DNA of 64,000 nucleotides from Streptomyces sp. BK208. Lineage in GTDB: Bacteria > Actinomycetota > Actinomycetes > Streptomycetales > Streptomycetaceae. The translations under genes and the position numbers were made by a program. The notes under the pieces are model-generated. The model worked only from the letters and a program-made list of their open reading frames with translations. It did no database searches and had not been told where the DNA came from. Within the stretch, counting starts at the first letter, position 1, and each line of letters starts with the position of its first letter. Below are positions 1-7,624 of this stretch, piece after piece. The DNA is taken from the NCBI RefSeq assembly GCF_004364245.1, contig NZ_SOAV01000003.1, positions 310,001-374,000 on the forward strand, given 5' to 3'.

Positions 1-63
1 CGCCCCCGGCTGGGCCGCGCGGCGACGGCTCCGGCGTCGCCGCGCGGGGATGCGGCGCGCGGT

Positions 64-110
64 GGGGAGGCGGTGCGCGGCGGGGAGGCGGTGCGCGGCG
101 GGGAGGCCGG
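64..110. repeat. 18-bp tandem repeat upstream of the oxidoreductase
   Basis: The 18-base unit GGGGAGGCGGTGCGCGGC occurs at 64-81 and 82-99, with a partial third copy from 100. It lies just upstream of the first gene. Nothing else is recognisable in bases 1-110, which may be the tail of a region continuing off the window. Confidence 0.7.
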
Positions 111-124
111 CGGAGAGGACTGAA

Positions 125-154
125 ATGCCCCGCCCGCGTAGCGTGTTCGCATGA
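125..154 (+). other. Possible 9-codon leader ORF coupled to the oxidoreductase
   Basis: A short frame MPRPRSVFA starts at ATG 125, six bases after a good ribosome binding site GGAGAGG (112-118). Its TGA (152-154) overlaps the ATG of the oxidoreductase at 151. That gene has no good binding site of its own, so the mini-frame could deliver ribosomes by termination-reinitiation. This may be chance; no experimental support is known to me. Confidence 0.35.
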
Positions 155-1548
155 GCATGAGCGTTGCGGGTGGTACGAGGGAACGACTGGTCGTCGTGGG
201 TGGCGACGCCGCGGGGATGTCCGCGGCGTCGCAGGCGCGCCGGCTGAAGGGGCCGGACGAGCTGGAGATCGTGGCCTTCGAACGCGGTCACTTCAGCTCC
301 TTCTCGGCGTGCGGCATCCCGTACTGGGTCGGCGGCGACGTGGACGAGCGGGACCGGCTCGTCGCCCGCACGCCCGAGGAGCACCGCGCCCGCGACATCG
401 ACCTGAGGATGCGCACCGAGGTCACGGAGATCGACGTGGCCGGCGGCCGGGTACGCGCGCGTGACGTCGATTCCGGGACGGAGTCCTGGACGTCGTACGA
501 CAAGCTCGTGATCGGGACCGGGGCGCGGCCGATCCGGCCGGAGCTGCCGGGTGTCGACGCGCCCGGCGTGCACGGGGTGCAGACGCTGGACGACGGGCAG
601 GCGCTGCTCGACACGCTGGCGCGCTCACGTGGCCGTCGCGCGGTCGTCGTCGGCGCCGGGTACATCGGCGTGGAGATGGCCGAGGCGCTGATCAAACGCG
701 GCTACGAGGTGACGGTCGTCAACCGCGGCCGGGAGCCGATGTCGACGCTCGACCCGGACATGGGCCGCATGGTGCGCGAGGCGATGGAGGGCCTCGGCAT
801 CACCATGGTGAACGGCGCGGAGGTCACCGAGGTGCTGACCGGTGACGACGGCCGGGTCCGGGCGGTGGCGACGCGGGACGCGGAGTTCCCGGCGGACGTG
901 GTGGTGCTCGGCATCGGGGTACGGCCCGAGACGCGGCTCGCCGAGGCCGCGGGGCTGCCGCTCGGCGCCCACGGCGGGCTGCTGACCGACCTGGCGATGC
1001 GGGTGCGCGGCCACGAGAACATCTGGGCGGGCGGCGACTGCGTGGAGGTGCTCGACCTGGTCTCCGGACAGCACCGGCACATTCCGCTGGGCACGCACGC
1101 CAACAAGCACGGGCAGGTCATCGGCACCAACGCGGGCGGCGGTTACGCGACCTTCCCCGGCGTGGTCGGTACGGCGGTCAGCAAGGTGTGCGACCTGGAG
1201 ATCGCGCGGACCGGTCTGCGGGAGAAGGACGCGCTGCGCGCGGGGCTGCGGTTCGTGACGGCGACCATCGAGTCCACCAGCCGCGCGGGCTACTACCCGA
1301 ACTCCTCCCCCATGACGGTGAAGATGCTGGCCGAGCGGCGCACCGGGCGGCTGCTCGGGGTGCAGATCGTGGGCCGTGAGGGCGCGGGCAAGCGGGTCGA
1401 CATCGCCGCGGTGGCCCTCACGGCCGGGATGACGGTCGAGCAGATGACCGCCCTGGACCTGGGCTACGCGCCGCCCTTCTCGCCGGTGTGGGATCCGGTG
1501 CTGGTGGCCGCCCGCAAGGCGACCCGGGCGGTCGAGCGGCAGGGCTGA
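151..1548 (+). CDS. FAD-dependent pyridine nucleotide-disulfide oxidoreductase (CoA-disulfide reductase-like)
   Basis: A 465-residue flavoprotein of the class-I disulfide reductase superfamily. The N-terminal FAD-binding Rossmann motif is VVVGGDAAGMSA (residues 14-25). A single cysteine (C54 in FSACGIPYWVGG) sits where CoA-disulfide reductases and NADH oxidases carry their one redox-active Cys, rather than the CxxxxC pair of lipoamide dehydrogenase. A second NAD(P)-binding motif, VVVGAGYIGVEMAE, is near residue 166. The C-terminal dimerisation domain is present, so length is normal. Expected to be cytosolic and to reduce low-molecular-weight disulfides or oxygen with NAD(P)H; the true substrate cannot be read from sequence. 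The start at 151 fits the first Rossmann strand and overlaps a mini-ORF stop. Confidence 0.85.
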   Translation: MSMSVAGGTRERLVVVGGDAAGMSAASQARRLKGPDELEIVAFERGHFSSFSACGIPYWVGGDVDERDRLVARTPEEHRARDIDLRMRTEVTEIDVAGGRVRARDVDSGTESWTSYDKLVIGTGARPIRPELPGVDAPGVHGVQTLDDGQALLDTLARSRGRRAVVVGAGYIGVEMAEALIKRGYEVTVVNRGREPMSTLDPDMGRMVREAMEGLGITMVNGAEVTEVLTGDDGRVRAVATRDAEFPADVVVLGIGVRPETRLAEAAGLPLGAHGGLLTDLAMRVRGHENIWAGGDCVEVLDLVSGQHRHIPLGTHANKHGQVIGTNAGGGYATFPGVVGTAVSKVCDLEIARTGLREKDALRAGLRFVTATIESTSRAGYYPNSSPMTVKMLAERRTGRLLGVQIVGREGAGKRVDIAAVALTAGMTVEQMTALDLGYAPPFSPVWDPVLVAARKATRAVERQG

Positions 1549-1565
1549 GCGCTACGCCGCCGAGC

Positions 1566-1670
1566 GGGACGCCGGAGCCCACGGCACCGCGCGGGGCATC
1601 GGAACCACGACGCCCAGCGGGGACGCCGGAACCCACGGCACCGCGCGGGGACGCCGGAGCCTGCGGCGCC
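1566..1670. repeat. 31-bp degenerate direct repeats
   Basis: The unit beginning GGGACGCCGGAGCCCACGGC and ending CACCGCGCGGGG appears at 1566-1596, again at 1620-1650 with one mismatch, and in truncated form from 1648. It fills the convergent gap between the oxidoreductase and the small gene at 1685. GGCGCC-rich hairpins near 1665-1680 could act as a terminator. Confidence 0.7.
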
Positions 1671-1684
1671 GGGGGCGCCCGGCC

Positions 1685-2029
1685 CTACGCCGTCCCGTTG
1701 ATGCGGTCGATGGCCTGCCGTGCCTGCTCGGCCGGGGGCCGGGACGGCAAGGAGGACACCGAGCCCGGGGCGGTCATCGGCCCCGGAGCGGCCACCGCGG
1801 GCGGCTGCTCGCCGGCGGGCCTCGCGTGCGTCGCGGGCCGGGTGGAGCGCAGCCGGTGGCTGACCGCCTCGTCCAGGGTGACCGGCCGCTGCGTCTGCGC
1901 GGCCAGCCGCCCGGCCTCCTGACCGAGCCGGGCGACGTCCTCCCAGGGCAGCCGCAGCACGAGGGCGACCTCGGCCTCGCCGTCGGGCAGGGCGTGCATC
2001 GCCGGAGCCGGTGTGACCCGTTCGTTCAT
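1685..2029 (-). CDS. Small conserved-looking protein of unknown function
   Basis: A 114-residue protein that I do not recognise. The start at ATG 2029 is preceded by GAGGAA at suitable spacing; longer upstream starts look non-coding. Residues about 15-65 are likely folded (DGEAEVALVLRLPWEDVARL, then an alpha-helical stretch with a LDEAVSHRLRS segment). The rest is Pro/Ala-rich, ending in a short helix EQARQAIDRINGTA. There is no signal peptide or membrane segment. It is transcribed alone, downstream of a strong hairpin (2119-2153) that ends the five-gene operon above it. Codon use matches its neighbours. Confidence 0.6.
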   Translation of the reverse strand: MNERVTPAPAMHALPDGEAEVALVLRLPWEDVARLGQEAGRLAAQTQRPVTLDEAVSHRLRSTRPATHARPAGEQPPAVAAPGPMTAPGSVSSLPSRPPAEQARQAIDRINGTA

Positions 2030-2118
2030 CGCCTGTTCCTCACGTCGTCCCCGCGCTCCGCCTTCCCCGGGCCGCGGGCGGTTGAGAGGGCATACGTACG
2101 TGCGGGCGGGGGCGTTCA

Positions 2119-2153
2119 ACGGTCCGCCGCCGGTCCGGTCGGCGGCGGACCGT
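2119..2153. terminator. Hairpin after the MFS gene
   Basis: A perfect 14-bp stem (2119-2132 with 2140-2153) encloses a 7-base loop. It lies 76 bases beyond the stop of the minus-strand MFS gene and is the probable terminator of the five-gene operon. Confidence 0.65.
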
Positions 2154-2228
2154 CCGGCCGGAGCGCGGAACGCGGAGCACGGCTGGGGCCGGGCCGGGGG
2201 TGGCGCGGGGCGACGGGGTGCGGTGAGG

Positions 2229-3425
2229 TCAGGCGGGGGTCGCCTCGCCCTGCGTGACGGGGGCCGGGGCGGTCCAGCGGATGCGGGTGCTGCACAGTGC
2301 GACGGCCCCCGCCGAGGCGGCCACCGCTCCCATGCCCCACGCCAGGTCGCTCGCCCCGGCGATGAAGCCGATGAGCGGCGGCCCGGCCAGCAGCCCCGTG
2401 GTGCCCATGGCCGCGACCAACGTCAGCGCGTCCGAGCCCTGCCGGGCGGCGGCGGCGTAGACGCAGGGGGTCACGGCGGCGATGCCCAGGCCCATGCAGG
2501 CGAAGCCGGCCAGCGCCGGTGCGATGCCGCCGCTGACCAGGGCGACGGCGAGACCGGTACCGGCCACGGCACTGCCCAGCAGGACGACCCGCCCGTCGCC
2601 CCAGCGGCTGCGCCAGCCGTCGGCGAAGAGACGGGCGACGACCATCATCCCGGACACCACGGCGATGCCGAGCGGGGCGAGTTCGGCCGCCGCCTCGGCG
2701 ACGTCCTTCAGGTAGAGGGCGGACCAGTCGTTCATGGCACCCTCGGCGACCGTGCCGAACACCATGGCGCAGCACATCCACAGGGTCGGCCGGGCGGGGA
2801 CGGTCCAGCGGCGGCGGGCCGGCTTCGGGCCTGCGGGGGCGGGTGCGGCGGCCGGGGCGTCGTCGTCGAGCAGTCCGGTGCGGGCCGTCGCGCCGAGCGC
2901 GGCGAGCAGGACGACGGCGACGCCGAAGTGTGCCGCGACCGATCCGGTGGCGGCGGTCATGCCGGAGGCGAGCAGGGCCGCGAGCAGGGAGCCGGCGCTG
3001 AAGACGGCGTGCAGCCGCGCCATCGTGTTGCGCGCGTGCCGCGCCTCCAGCGCCGCGCCCTGCGCGTTCATCGCCACGTTCAGGCAGCCCACGAGGACAC
3101 CGTCGACGCACATCACCAGCAGGGCCACCGGGTAGTTCGGGGCCACCGCGAGGGCGAGCAGCAGCAGCGCCAGGCCCAGTTGGGACAGGAGTGCCAGCCG
3201 GCGCGAGCCCATCCGGCGCATCAGCCAGGCCACCGCCGGGAAGGACACCGCCGCGCCGACCCCCGCGGCCATCAGGAGCACCCCCACCTCGGCCGCGCTC
3301 AGGTCCAGGTCGGCCTTGACGGCCGGGATCCGCGCGGCCCAGGTGGCGTACTGGAAGCCGAGGGACAGGAACAGCGCGGCGATCGCCACCTGGCCGCGCA
3401 GGAAGGGGTCGTGGAGACGGGACAC
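2229..3425 (-). CDS. MFS transporter (YbjJ/fucose-permease-like), probable exporter
   Basis: A protein of about 398 residues with some 12 hydrophobic segments, typical of major facilitator transporters. The stretch ARHARNTMARLHAVFSAGSL and the loop after TM2 (MRRMGSRRLALL) resemble the YbjJ subgroup. It is the last gene of a five-gene operon, where a product exporter or precursor importer would be expected. The start is uncertain: a TTG at 3431 immediately follows the TGA of the upstream gene, and a GTG two codons later (3425) is the more usual choice. No strong ribosome binding site is visible, so translation probably depends on coupling to the acetyltransferase gene. Confidence 0.85.
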   Translation of the reverse strand: MSRLHDPFLRGQVAIAALFLSLGFQYATWAARIPAVKADLDLSAAEVGVLLMAAGVGAAVSFPAVAWLMRRMGSRRLALLSQLGLALLLLALAVAPNYPVALLVMCVDGVLVGCLNVAMNAQGAALEARHARNTMARLHAVFSAGSLLAALLASGMTAATGSVAAHFGVAVVLLAALGATARTGLLDDDAPAAAPAPAGPKPARRRWTVPARPTLWMCCAMVFGTVAEGAMNDWSALYLKDVAEAAAELAPLGIAVVSGMMVVARLFADGWRSRWGDGRVVLLGSAVAGTGLAVALVSGGIAPALAGFACMGLGIAAVTPCVYAAAARQGSDALTLVAAMGTTGLLAGPPLIGFIAGASDLAWGMGAVAASAGAVALCSTRIRWTAPAPVTQGEATPA

Positions 3426-3431
3426 GCGCAA

Positions 3432-4001
3432 TCAGCTCACTTCGCGCAGGGTGGGGGCGGACGGGGAGAGGACGGTGGGGGCGGGGGTCTGGCGGGCGGC
3501 GGGCACCGGCCCGGACATGTAGACGGCGCCGCCGCCGTACTCGCCGACCGGCACCACCCCCGGCTCGGCCACGAAGCCGCGGGCCGACCAGAACCGCTCG
3601 GTACCGCCCACGGCCACCAGGGAGATCCGCTCGTCGCCGCGGGCCCGGGCGGTGGCGGTGAGGTGGTGCAGGAGATGCCGGGCGAGCCCTCTGCGGCGCA
3701 GGCCCGGGGCGACGACGATGTCGTGGAGGTGGAGGTTGCCCGGCGGGTGCCCGGCCGTCGCCTCCTCCGTGCCCGCCAGGTCCGGGTAGCGGCGCGGCGG
3801 GTAGGGCAGCGCGAGGACGTACCCGGCGGTGCGCGCCCCGACGTCCACGACGAAGCAGGTGTCCGGCGACACCGCGGCCCTGGACTGCAGCGCGGCCCGG
3901 CCCTCCGACAGGCCGAGGCCGCCGTAGGCGTCCCGCTCCAGCTCCACGACCGCGTCCCAGTCCCCGTCGGCGAGGGGACGCACGCGTACGGCGTCAGTCA
4001 T
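3432..4001 (-). CDS. GNAT-family N-acetyltransferase
   Basis: A 189-residue single-domain acetyltransferase. The acetyl-CoA-binding motif A is VVAPGLRRRGLARHLL (around residues 94-109), followed by a typical motif-B strand-helix (GTERFWSARGFVAEP). It would transfer an acyl group from CoA to an amine. In this operon the obvious candidate is the amine made by the upstream PLP decarboxylase, which is an inference from context. The ATG at 4001 overlaps the end of the decarboxylase gene by 8 bases, so the two are translationally coupled. The Pro/Thr-rich C-terminal 25 residues are outside the fold. Confidence 0.85.
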   Translation of the reverse strand: MTDAVRVRPLADGDWDAVVELERDAYGGLGLSEGRAALQSRAAVSPDTCFVVDVGARTAGYVLALPYPPRRYPDLAGTEEATAGHPPGNLHLHDIVVAPGLRRRGLARHLLHHLTATARARGDERISLVAVGGTERFWSARGFVAEPGVVPVGEYGGGAVYMSGPVPAARQTPAPTVLSPSAPTLREVS

Positions 4002-5238
4002 CGGCGCCGGTCCCCTCGGGGCCGTGCGCCCAGGCGTACGGGAGCGGGGCGAAGCCGTTGAAGCCCAGGGTGGTGTAGCTGGTCGCGTAGGCGCCGCAGG
4101 ACAGCACCCAGACCGGGTCGCCCGAGGCCAGCGCCTCGGGCACCGGGACCAGACCCTCGTCGTGGGCGTAGGCGTCGTCGCTGTCGCAGGTGGGACCGGC
4201 GACGACGGCCGGGACGTACGGGCCGCCCGGGTGACCGGGGAAGACCAGCCGGTACTGAAGGGCGTCCATCTCGTACAGCCCGTTGAACTTGCCGCAGCTC
4301 AGGTACAGCCAGTGCCGCCGTTGGCCGTCGGCCGTCCGGCGTTCGGTGAGGCGGGTGACGTGGGCGCGGATCGCGCCGTGGTCGGCGACGAGGTACCGGC
4401 CCGGTTCGACGACGAACTCCAGGGGACCGCCGTGGATCAGGCGCAGTTCGTCCATGCCCTCCCGGATCACCGCGAAGATCTTGTCCAGCGGTGGGTCGAG
4501 GGGGTTGCCGCGCCGGTCGCGGTAGCCGAGCGCGGGCAGGCCGCCGCCGAGGTTGACGTGGTCGACGCGGATGCCGCGCCGGCCGAGGGCGCGCAGGACC
4601 TCGCCCAGGTCCTCGACGGCGGTGTGCCAGGCCTCGCCCGTCATCTGCTGGGAGCCGACGTGCACGGACAGGCCCGCAGGCACCAGTCCCGCCTCCCGGG
4701 CCGCCGCCAGCACCCGGACGGCGTCGCCGGGCGGGCAGCCGAACTTGTGGCTCAGGCCCCACACCGCCCCCGCCCCGCCCGTCGCCACCCGGCAGAACAC
4801 CCGGGCGCCGGGGGCGTGGACGGCGAGGGCGGCCACGTCCTGGACGCTGTCGGTGGCGAAGGTGCGGACGCCGAGCCGGTACGCCTCGGCGATGTCGCGG
4901 TCGGACTTGACGGTGTTGCCGTAGTGCACGCGTCCGGCCGGCACCCCGGCCCGCAGCGCCTGCTCGACCTCGCCGGGACTCGCCGCGTCGGCACCGGCGC
5001 CCCGGCGCGCCAGCGCGGCGAGGACCTCGTCGAGCGGACAGGCCTTCATCGCGAACCGCACCTGTACGCCGGGCAGTTCGCCGCGCAGCGTGTCGTGGCT
5101 CCGTTCGATGCCGGCCAGGTCGTACACCAGCCGGTCCTCGGTGGCGCCGGCGAGCGCGGCGGCCAGGGGCGCGCTGAGGCCCGCGCCCGTCGCCGTGTTC
5201 GCCGTGTTCGCCGTGTTCGCCGTGCCCACCGCGCTCAC
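3994..5238 (-). CDS. Fold-type III PLP-dependent decarboxylase, ornithine-decarboxylase-like
   Basis: A 414-residue alanine-racemase-fold enzyme. The Schiff-base lysine is K65 (RFAMKACP). Phosphate- and pyridine-binding segments are LSVHVGSQ, NLGGGLP and EPGRYLVAD. The C-terminal signature GPTCDSDD carries C351-D352, as in ornithine/lysine decarboxylases, whereas diaminopimelate decarboxylase has CES. The substrate is therefore likely a basic or neutral L-amino acid without a second alpha-amino-acid centre, giving an amine. The start is GTG 5238, overlapping the stop of the upstream gene as GTGA. The first 20 residues include (Ala-Asn-Thr)n encoded by a 9-bp tandem repeat, probably disordered. 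It is not next to other polyamine genes, so a specialised pathway role is likely. Confidence 0.85.
   Translation of the reverse strand: MSAVGTANTANTANTATGAGLSAPLAAALAGATEDRLVYDLAGIERSHDTLRGELPGVQVRFAMKACPLDEVLAALARRGAGADAASPGEVEQALRAGVPAGRVHYGNTVKSDRDIAEAYRLGVRTFATDSVQDVAALAVHAPGARVFCRVATGGAGAVWGLSHKFGCPPGDAVRVLAAAREAGLVPAGLSVHVGSQQMTGEAWHTAVEDLGEVLRALGRRGIRVDHVNLGGGLPALGYRDRRGNPLDPPLDKIFAVIREGMDELRLIHGGPLEFVVEPGRYLVADHGAIRAHVTRLTERRTADGQRRHWLYLSCGKFNGLYEMDALQYRLVFPGHPGGPYVPAVVAGPTCDSDDAYAHDEGLVPVPEALASGDPVWVLSCGAYATSYTTLGFNGFAPLPYAWAHGPEGTGADD
5196..5226. repeat. 9-bp microsatellite inside the decarboxylase gene
   Basis: CGTGTTCGC is repeated in tandem about three times, encoding Ala-Asn-Thr repeats in the non-conserved N-terminus of the PLP decarboxylase. 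Slippage here would change length by whole codons without shifting frame. Confidence 0.7.
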
Positions 5239-6560
5239 CGGGGCCGTCCCGCGGCCGGGGCGAGGGCGGTGGCCTTGGCCGCGGCGACCATCCCCTCCCA
5301 GGCCTCGGTGAGCAGCGCGAAGTCCGTCATGTCGCCGCGTGCCTCGTCGAGGAGGCGCTCGCGGCGGCCGGCCAGGTGGTCGGCGACGTCGGCGTACTCG
5401 CCGCCGAGCTGGCGGTAGGCGGCGTCGAGGGCGTCGAGCCGGCGGACGTTCTCCGCGGTGTCGAGACCGGTGCTCTCCCGGGCCAGGGCGGCGACGGCGG
5501 CGGGGCGGGCCCGGCCGTGCTCGTCCAGCAGGTCGTCGCCCGCCTCCGCCATGCGGTCGTAGACGTGGTGGAAGTAGAGCATCGAGAGCAGGAACTTGGC
5601 GAAGCGGGTCTGGTAGGCGAGGAAGCCGGGTCCCGTTCTGCGTTCGCCGGTGTAGTAGTTGACGATGTGCCGGTTGTGCAGCACACCCGGCAGCCGGGCG
5701 TCGTGCACGAGGTGGATGAGGAAGTAGTCGCTGCCGATGGTGTCCCGGGCGGGCGGCAGCGGGACGCGTTCGCTCACCGTGGCGCCGTGGAAGGCGATGT
5801 TGCACATGTCGACGCGCATCGGGTCGACCACCGTGAGCAGTGCGTGGTCCCGTGCGAAGGCGGTGGTGCCCGCACCCGTGAAGGACTCCTCGACCAGCTC
5901 CCGTTTCCGTTCGGCCGGCCAGTGCTCGGGCGCCCACAGGGAGACGACGTCCTGGTAGACACCGGGGTCGGCGTCCCGTATCCGGGCGATGTCCACGGAC
6001 AGTTCACCCACGAAGGAACCGCCCACCATGGCGACCCGCCGTGCGAGGAGCGGCTCGGGCAGGGCCGACTCGGTGACGTGGGGCACGGCGTCGGCGGCGG
6101 GCCGGCCGAGGGACAGCAGCTCGTGGTGGACGGGGAAGACCGTACGGCCGGCCACGCGCTGGTAGCGGCTGTCGGAGTCCCGACGGTGGACGGAGTCGCA
6201 GCCGAGCGCGGCCGCGATCAGGAAGGCGCGGTTGGTGCAGGCGCCGTAGGACAGTCCGTCGGGGAGCATGAGGTCGAGCAGCAGCTCGGGCTTGGCGCTG
6301 CCGGAGTTCTGCGCCACCCGGGTCAGGAAGGCGCGCTGGGCGGTCTCGTCGAGGTGGTGTGCCGTGATCCGGGGGTGGACCGGCAGGCGCCGCAGCGCGT
6401 CGGCGTGGGTGGCCCGGTCCTGGGGCGGGCAGGAGTCGAGGACCACGAGGTGGACATCGATGTCGAAGTGGTCGGCGGCGTAGGCGGCTTCCGCGCCGAG
6501 GGCCGTGACGGTGTCCGGGCAGGGCCGGTCGGTGGGAAGGGTCAGGCAGATGCTGCGCAT
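5235..6560 (-). CDS. Putative GT-A-fold glycosyltransferase-like protein of unknown function
   Basis: A 441-residue protein that I cannot assign to a characterised family. The N-terminal third resembles a nucleotide-sugar GT-A fold: an opening strand (MRSICLTLPT), then YGACTNRAFLIAAALGCD leading into RRDSDS, a DXD-like metal site at D128/D130. Glycosyltransferases place the donor-binding DXD after just such an N-x-A...G-x-D helix. The C-terminal half is helical (FAKFLLSMLYFHHVYDRM). There is no signal peptide or membrane segment. It overlaps the dioxygenase gene by 19 bases and the decarboxylase by 4, so it is made with them. The sugar donor, the acceptor and even transferase activity are inference. 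Confidence 0.6.
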   Translation of the reverse strand: MRSICLTLPTDRPCPDTVTALGAEAAYAADHFDIDVHLVVLDSCPPQDRATHADALRRLPVHPRITAHHLDETAQRAFLTRVAQNSGSAKPELLLDLMLPDGLSYGACTNRAFLIAAALGCDSVHRRDSDSRYQRVAGRTVFPVHHELLSLGRPAADAVPHVTESALPEPLLARRVAMVGGSFVGELSVDIARIRDADPGVYQDVVSLWAPEHWPAERKRELVEESFTGAGTTAFARDHALLTVVDPMRVDMCNIAFHGATVSERVPLPPARDTIGSDYFLIHLVHDARLPGVLHNRHIVNYYTGERRTGPGFLAYQTRFAKFLLSMLYFHHVYDRMAEAGDDLLDEHGRARPAAVAALARESTGLDTAENVRRLDALDAAYRQLGGEYADVADHLAGRRERLLDEARGDMTDFALLTEAWEGMVAAAKATALAPAAGRPR

Positions 6561-7624
6561 GCGGCGTCCCCGGTGGCCTCGTCGGCGTCGCCGCCGTCGG
6601 TGTCGGTGTCGGCGTGCCAGGACCGCAGGCCCAGCAGCCTGGCGCCCAGGTCGGTCAGTTCGGCGGGTCCGTAGCGCTCGGACTCGTGCCGGTGGGCGTC
6701 GCCGAGCAGGGTGGCGTTCCAGTCGGGGGTGGCGAGGGTGCGCCAGGAGTCGACGCGGGAGTCGCGCAGGGCGCGGTGGGTCTCCAGCGCGGGCATCATC
6801 GACAGGTACTGGACCGCGCGCACGCCCTCGCCGGAGACGTTGGGCGCGACGCCGTGGGCCAGCAGCCCGTTCCAGATGAGCAGGTCACCGGCCTCAAGGT
6901 CGGGCCGTACGACGGGCATGTCCGCGCGGTCGATCGCGGGCCGGATCGGGTCGCGGTCGTCTGGCTGGAGGGCCTTCCAGCGGTCGAAGCGGCGGAACAG
7001 CTCGGGACAGCACTGGAAGCCGCCGTGGTCGGGCTTGGTGTCGTTGAGGGCGATGATGCCCTGCACACGCTGCGGCAGGACGCCCTGGGAGGTGTCGACG
7101 TCCCAGTGCAGCTCGATGTCGAAGCCGCGGTCGGGCTTGTCGATCAGGGCGCGGTCGCGATTGCCCACGTTGGGCGGGTTGAGGTTGAGCCGGTCCAGGG
7201 TGACCCACAGCTCCTCGCAGTCCCAGACGTCGACGAAGGCGTCGTACACGCGCTGCGTCTGGCGGCTGTCCCAGATGAGCTGGTGGTGGTACGCCTCGAC
7301 GAAGCCGTAGATGTGCAGCTCGCGGTCGAGATCGGAGCGGTACTCGCGCTCCTGGTACCAGGTGTCGGGGCGTTCGGGGTCGAGTCCCTGGAACTCCCAG
7401 GCGAAGTCCAGCAGTCGGCGTGCGGAGTCGGCGGGTATCGCCTCCTTCACGACGACGTAGCCGTACGTCTGCCAGTGGGCGAAGTCCTCCTCGGACAGCA
7501 CCCGCAGCGGACGTGTCTTGTGGAGGTCGCGCAGCTGGGTGCGGGCCAGGTAGGTGTCGGCGTCCGCGCTGAAGTAGGGCAGGTCCGACGGGGCTCGGTG
7601 GAGGTGGGAATCGGGCGTCGCCAT
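6542..7624 (-). CDS. Phytanoyl-CoA dioxygenase (PhyH)-family Fe(II)/2-oxoglutarate oxygenase
   Basis: A 360-residue non-haem iron oxygenase and the first gene of the five-gene operon. The facial triad is visible: H173-x-D175 (ELHWDVD) and distal H257 (LLAHGVAPN), with R269 placed to bind the 2-oxoglutarate carboxylate. PhyH-family members hydroxylate or otherwise oxidise small molecules such as ectoine or free amino acids. Here the substrate could be the amino acid or amine handled by the downstream decarboxylase (inferred). The ATG at 7624 has GGAG six bases upstream; a longer in-frame extension is not conserved-looking. It is soluble and probably cytosolic. Confidence 0.85.
   Translation of the reverse strand: MATPDSHLHRAPSDLPYFSADADTYLARTQLRDLHKTRPLRVLSEEDFAHWQTYGYVVVKEAIPADSARRLLDFAWEFQGLDPERPDTWYQEREYRSDLDRELHIYGFVEAYHHQLIWDSRQTQRVYDAFVDVWDCEELWVTLDRLNLNPPNVGNRDRALIDKPDRGFDIELHWDVDTSQGVLPQRVQGIIALNDTKPDHGGFQCCPELFRRFDRWKALQPDDRDPIRPAIDRADMPVVRPDLEAGDLLIWNGLLAHGVAPNVSGEGVRAVQYLSMMPALETHRALRDSRVDSWRTLATPDWNATLLGDAHRHESERYGPAELTDLGARLLGLRSWHADTDTDGGDADEATGDAACAASA

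Noticed and set aside
2013-4061. Long plus-strand open frame (682 codons) opposite the MFS and GNAT genes
   Set aside because: It is the antisense shadow of high-GC genes, rich in Gly/Ala/Arg/His with no family motif; the minus strand encodes clear MFS and GNAT proteins.
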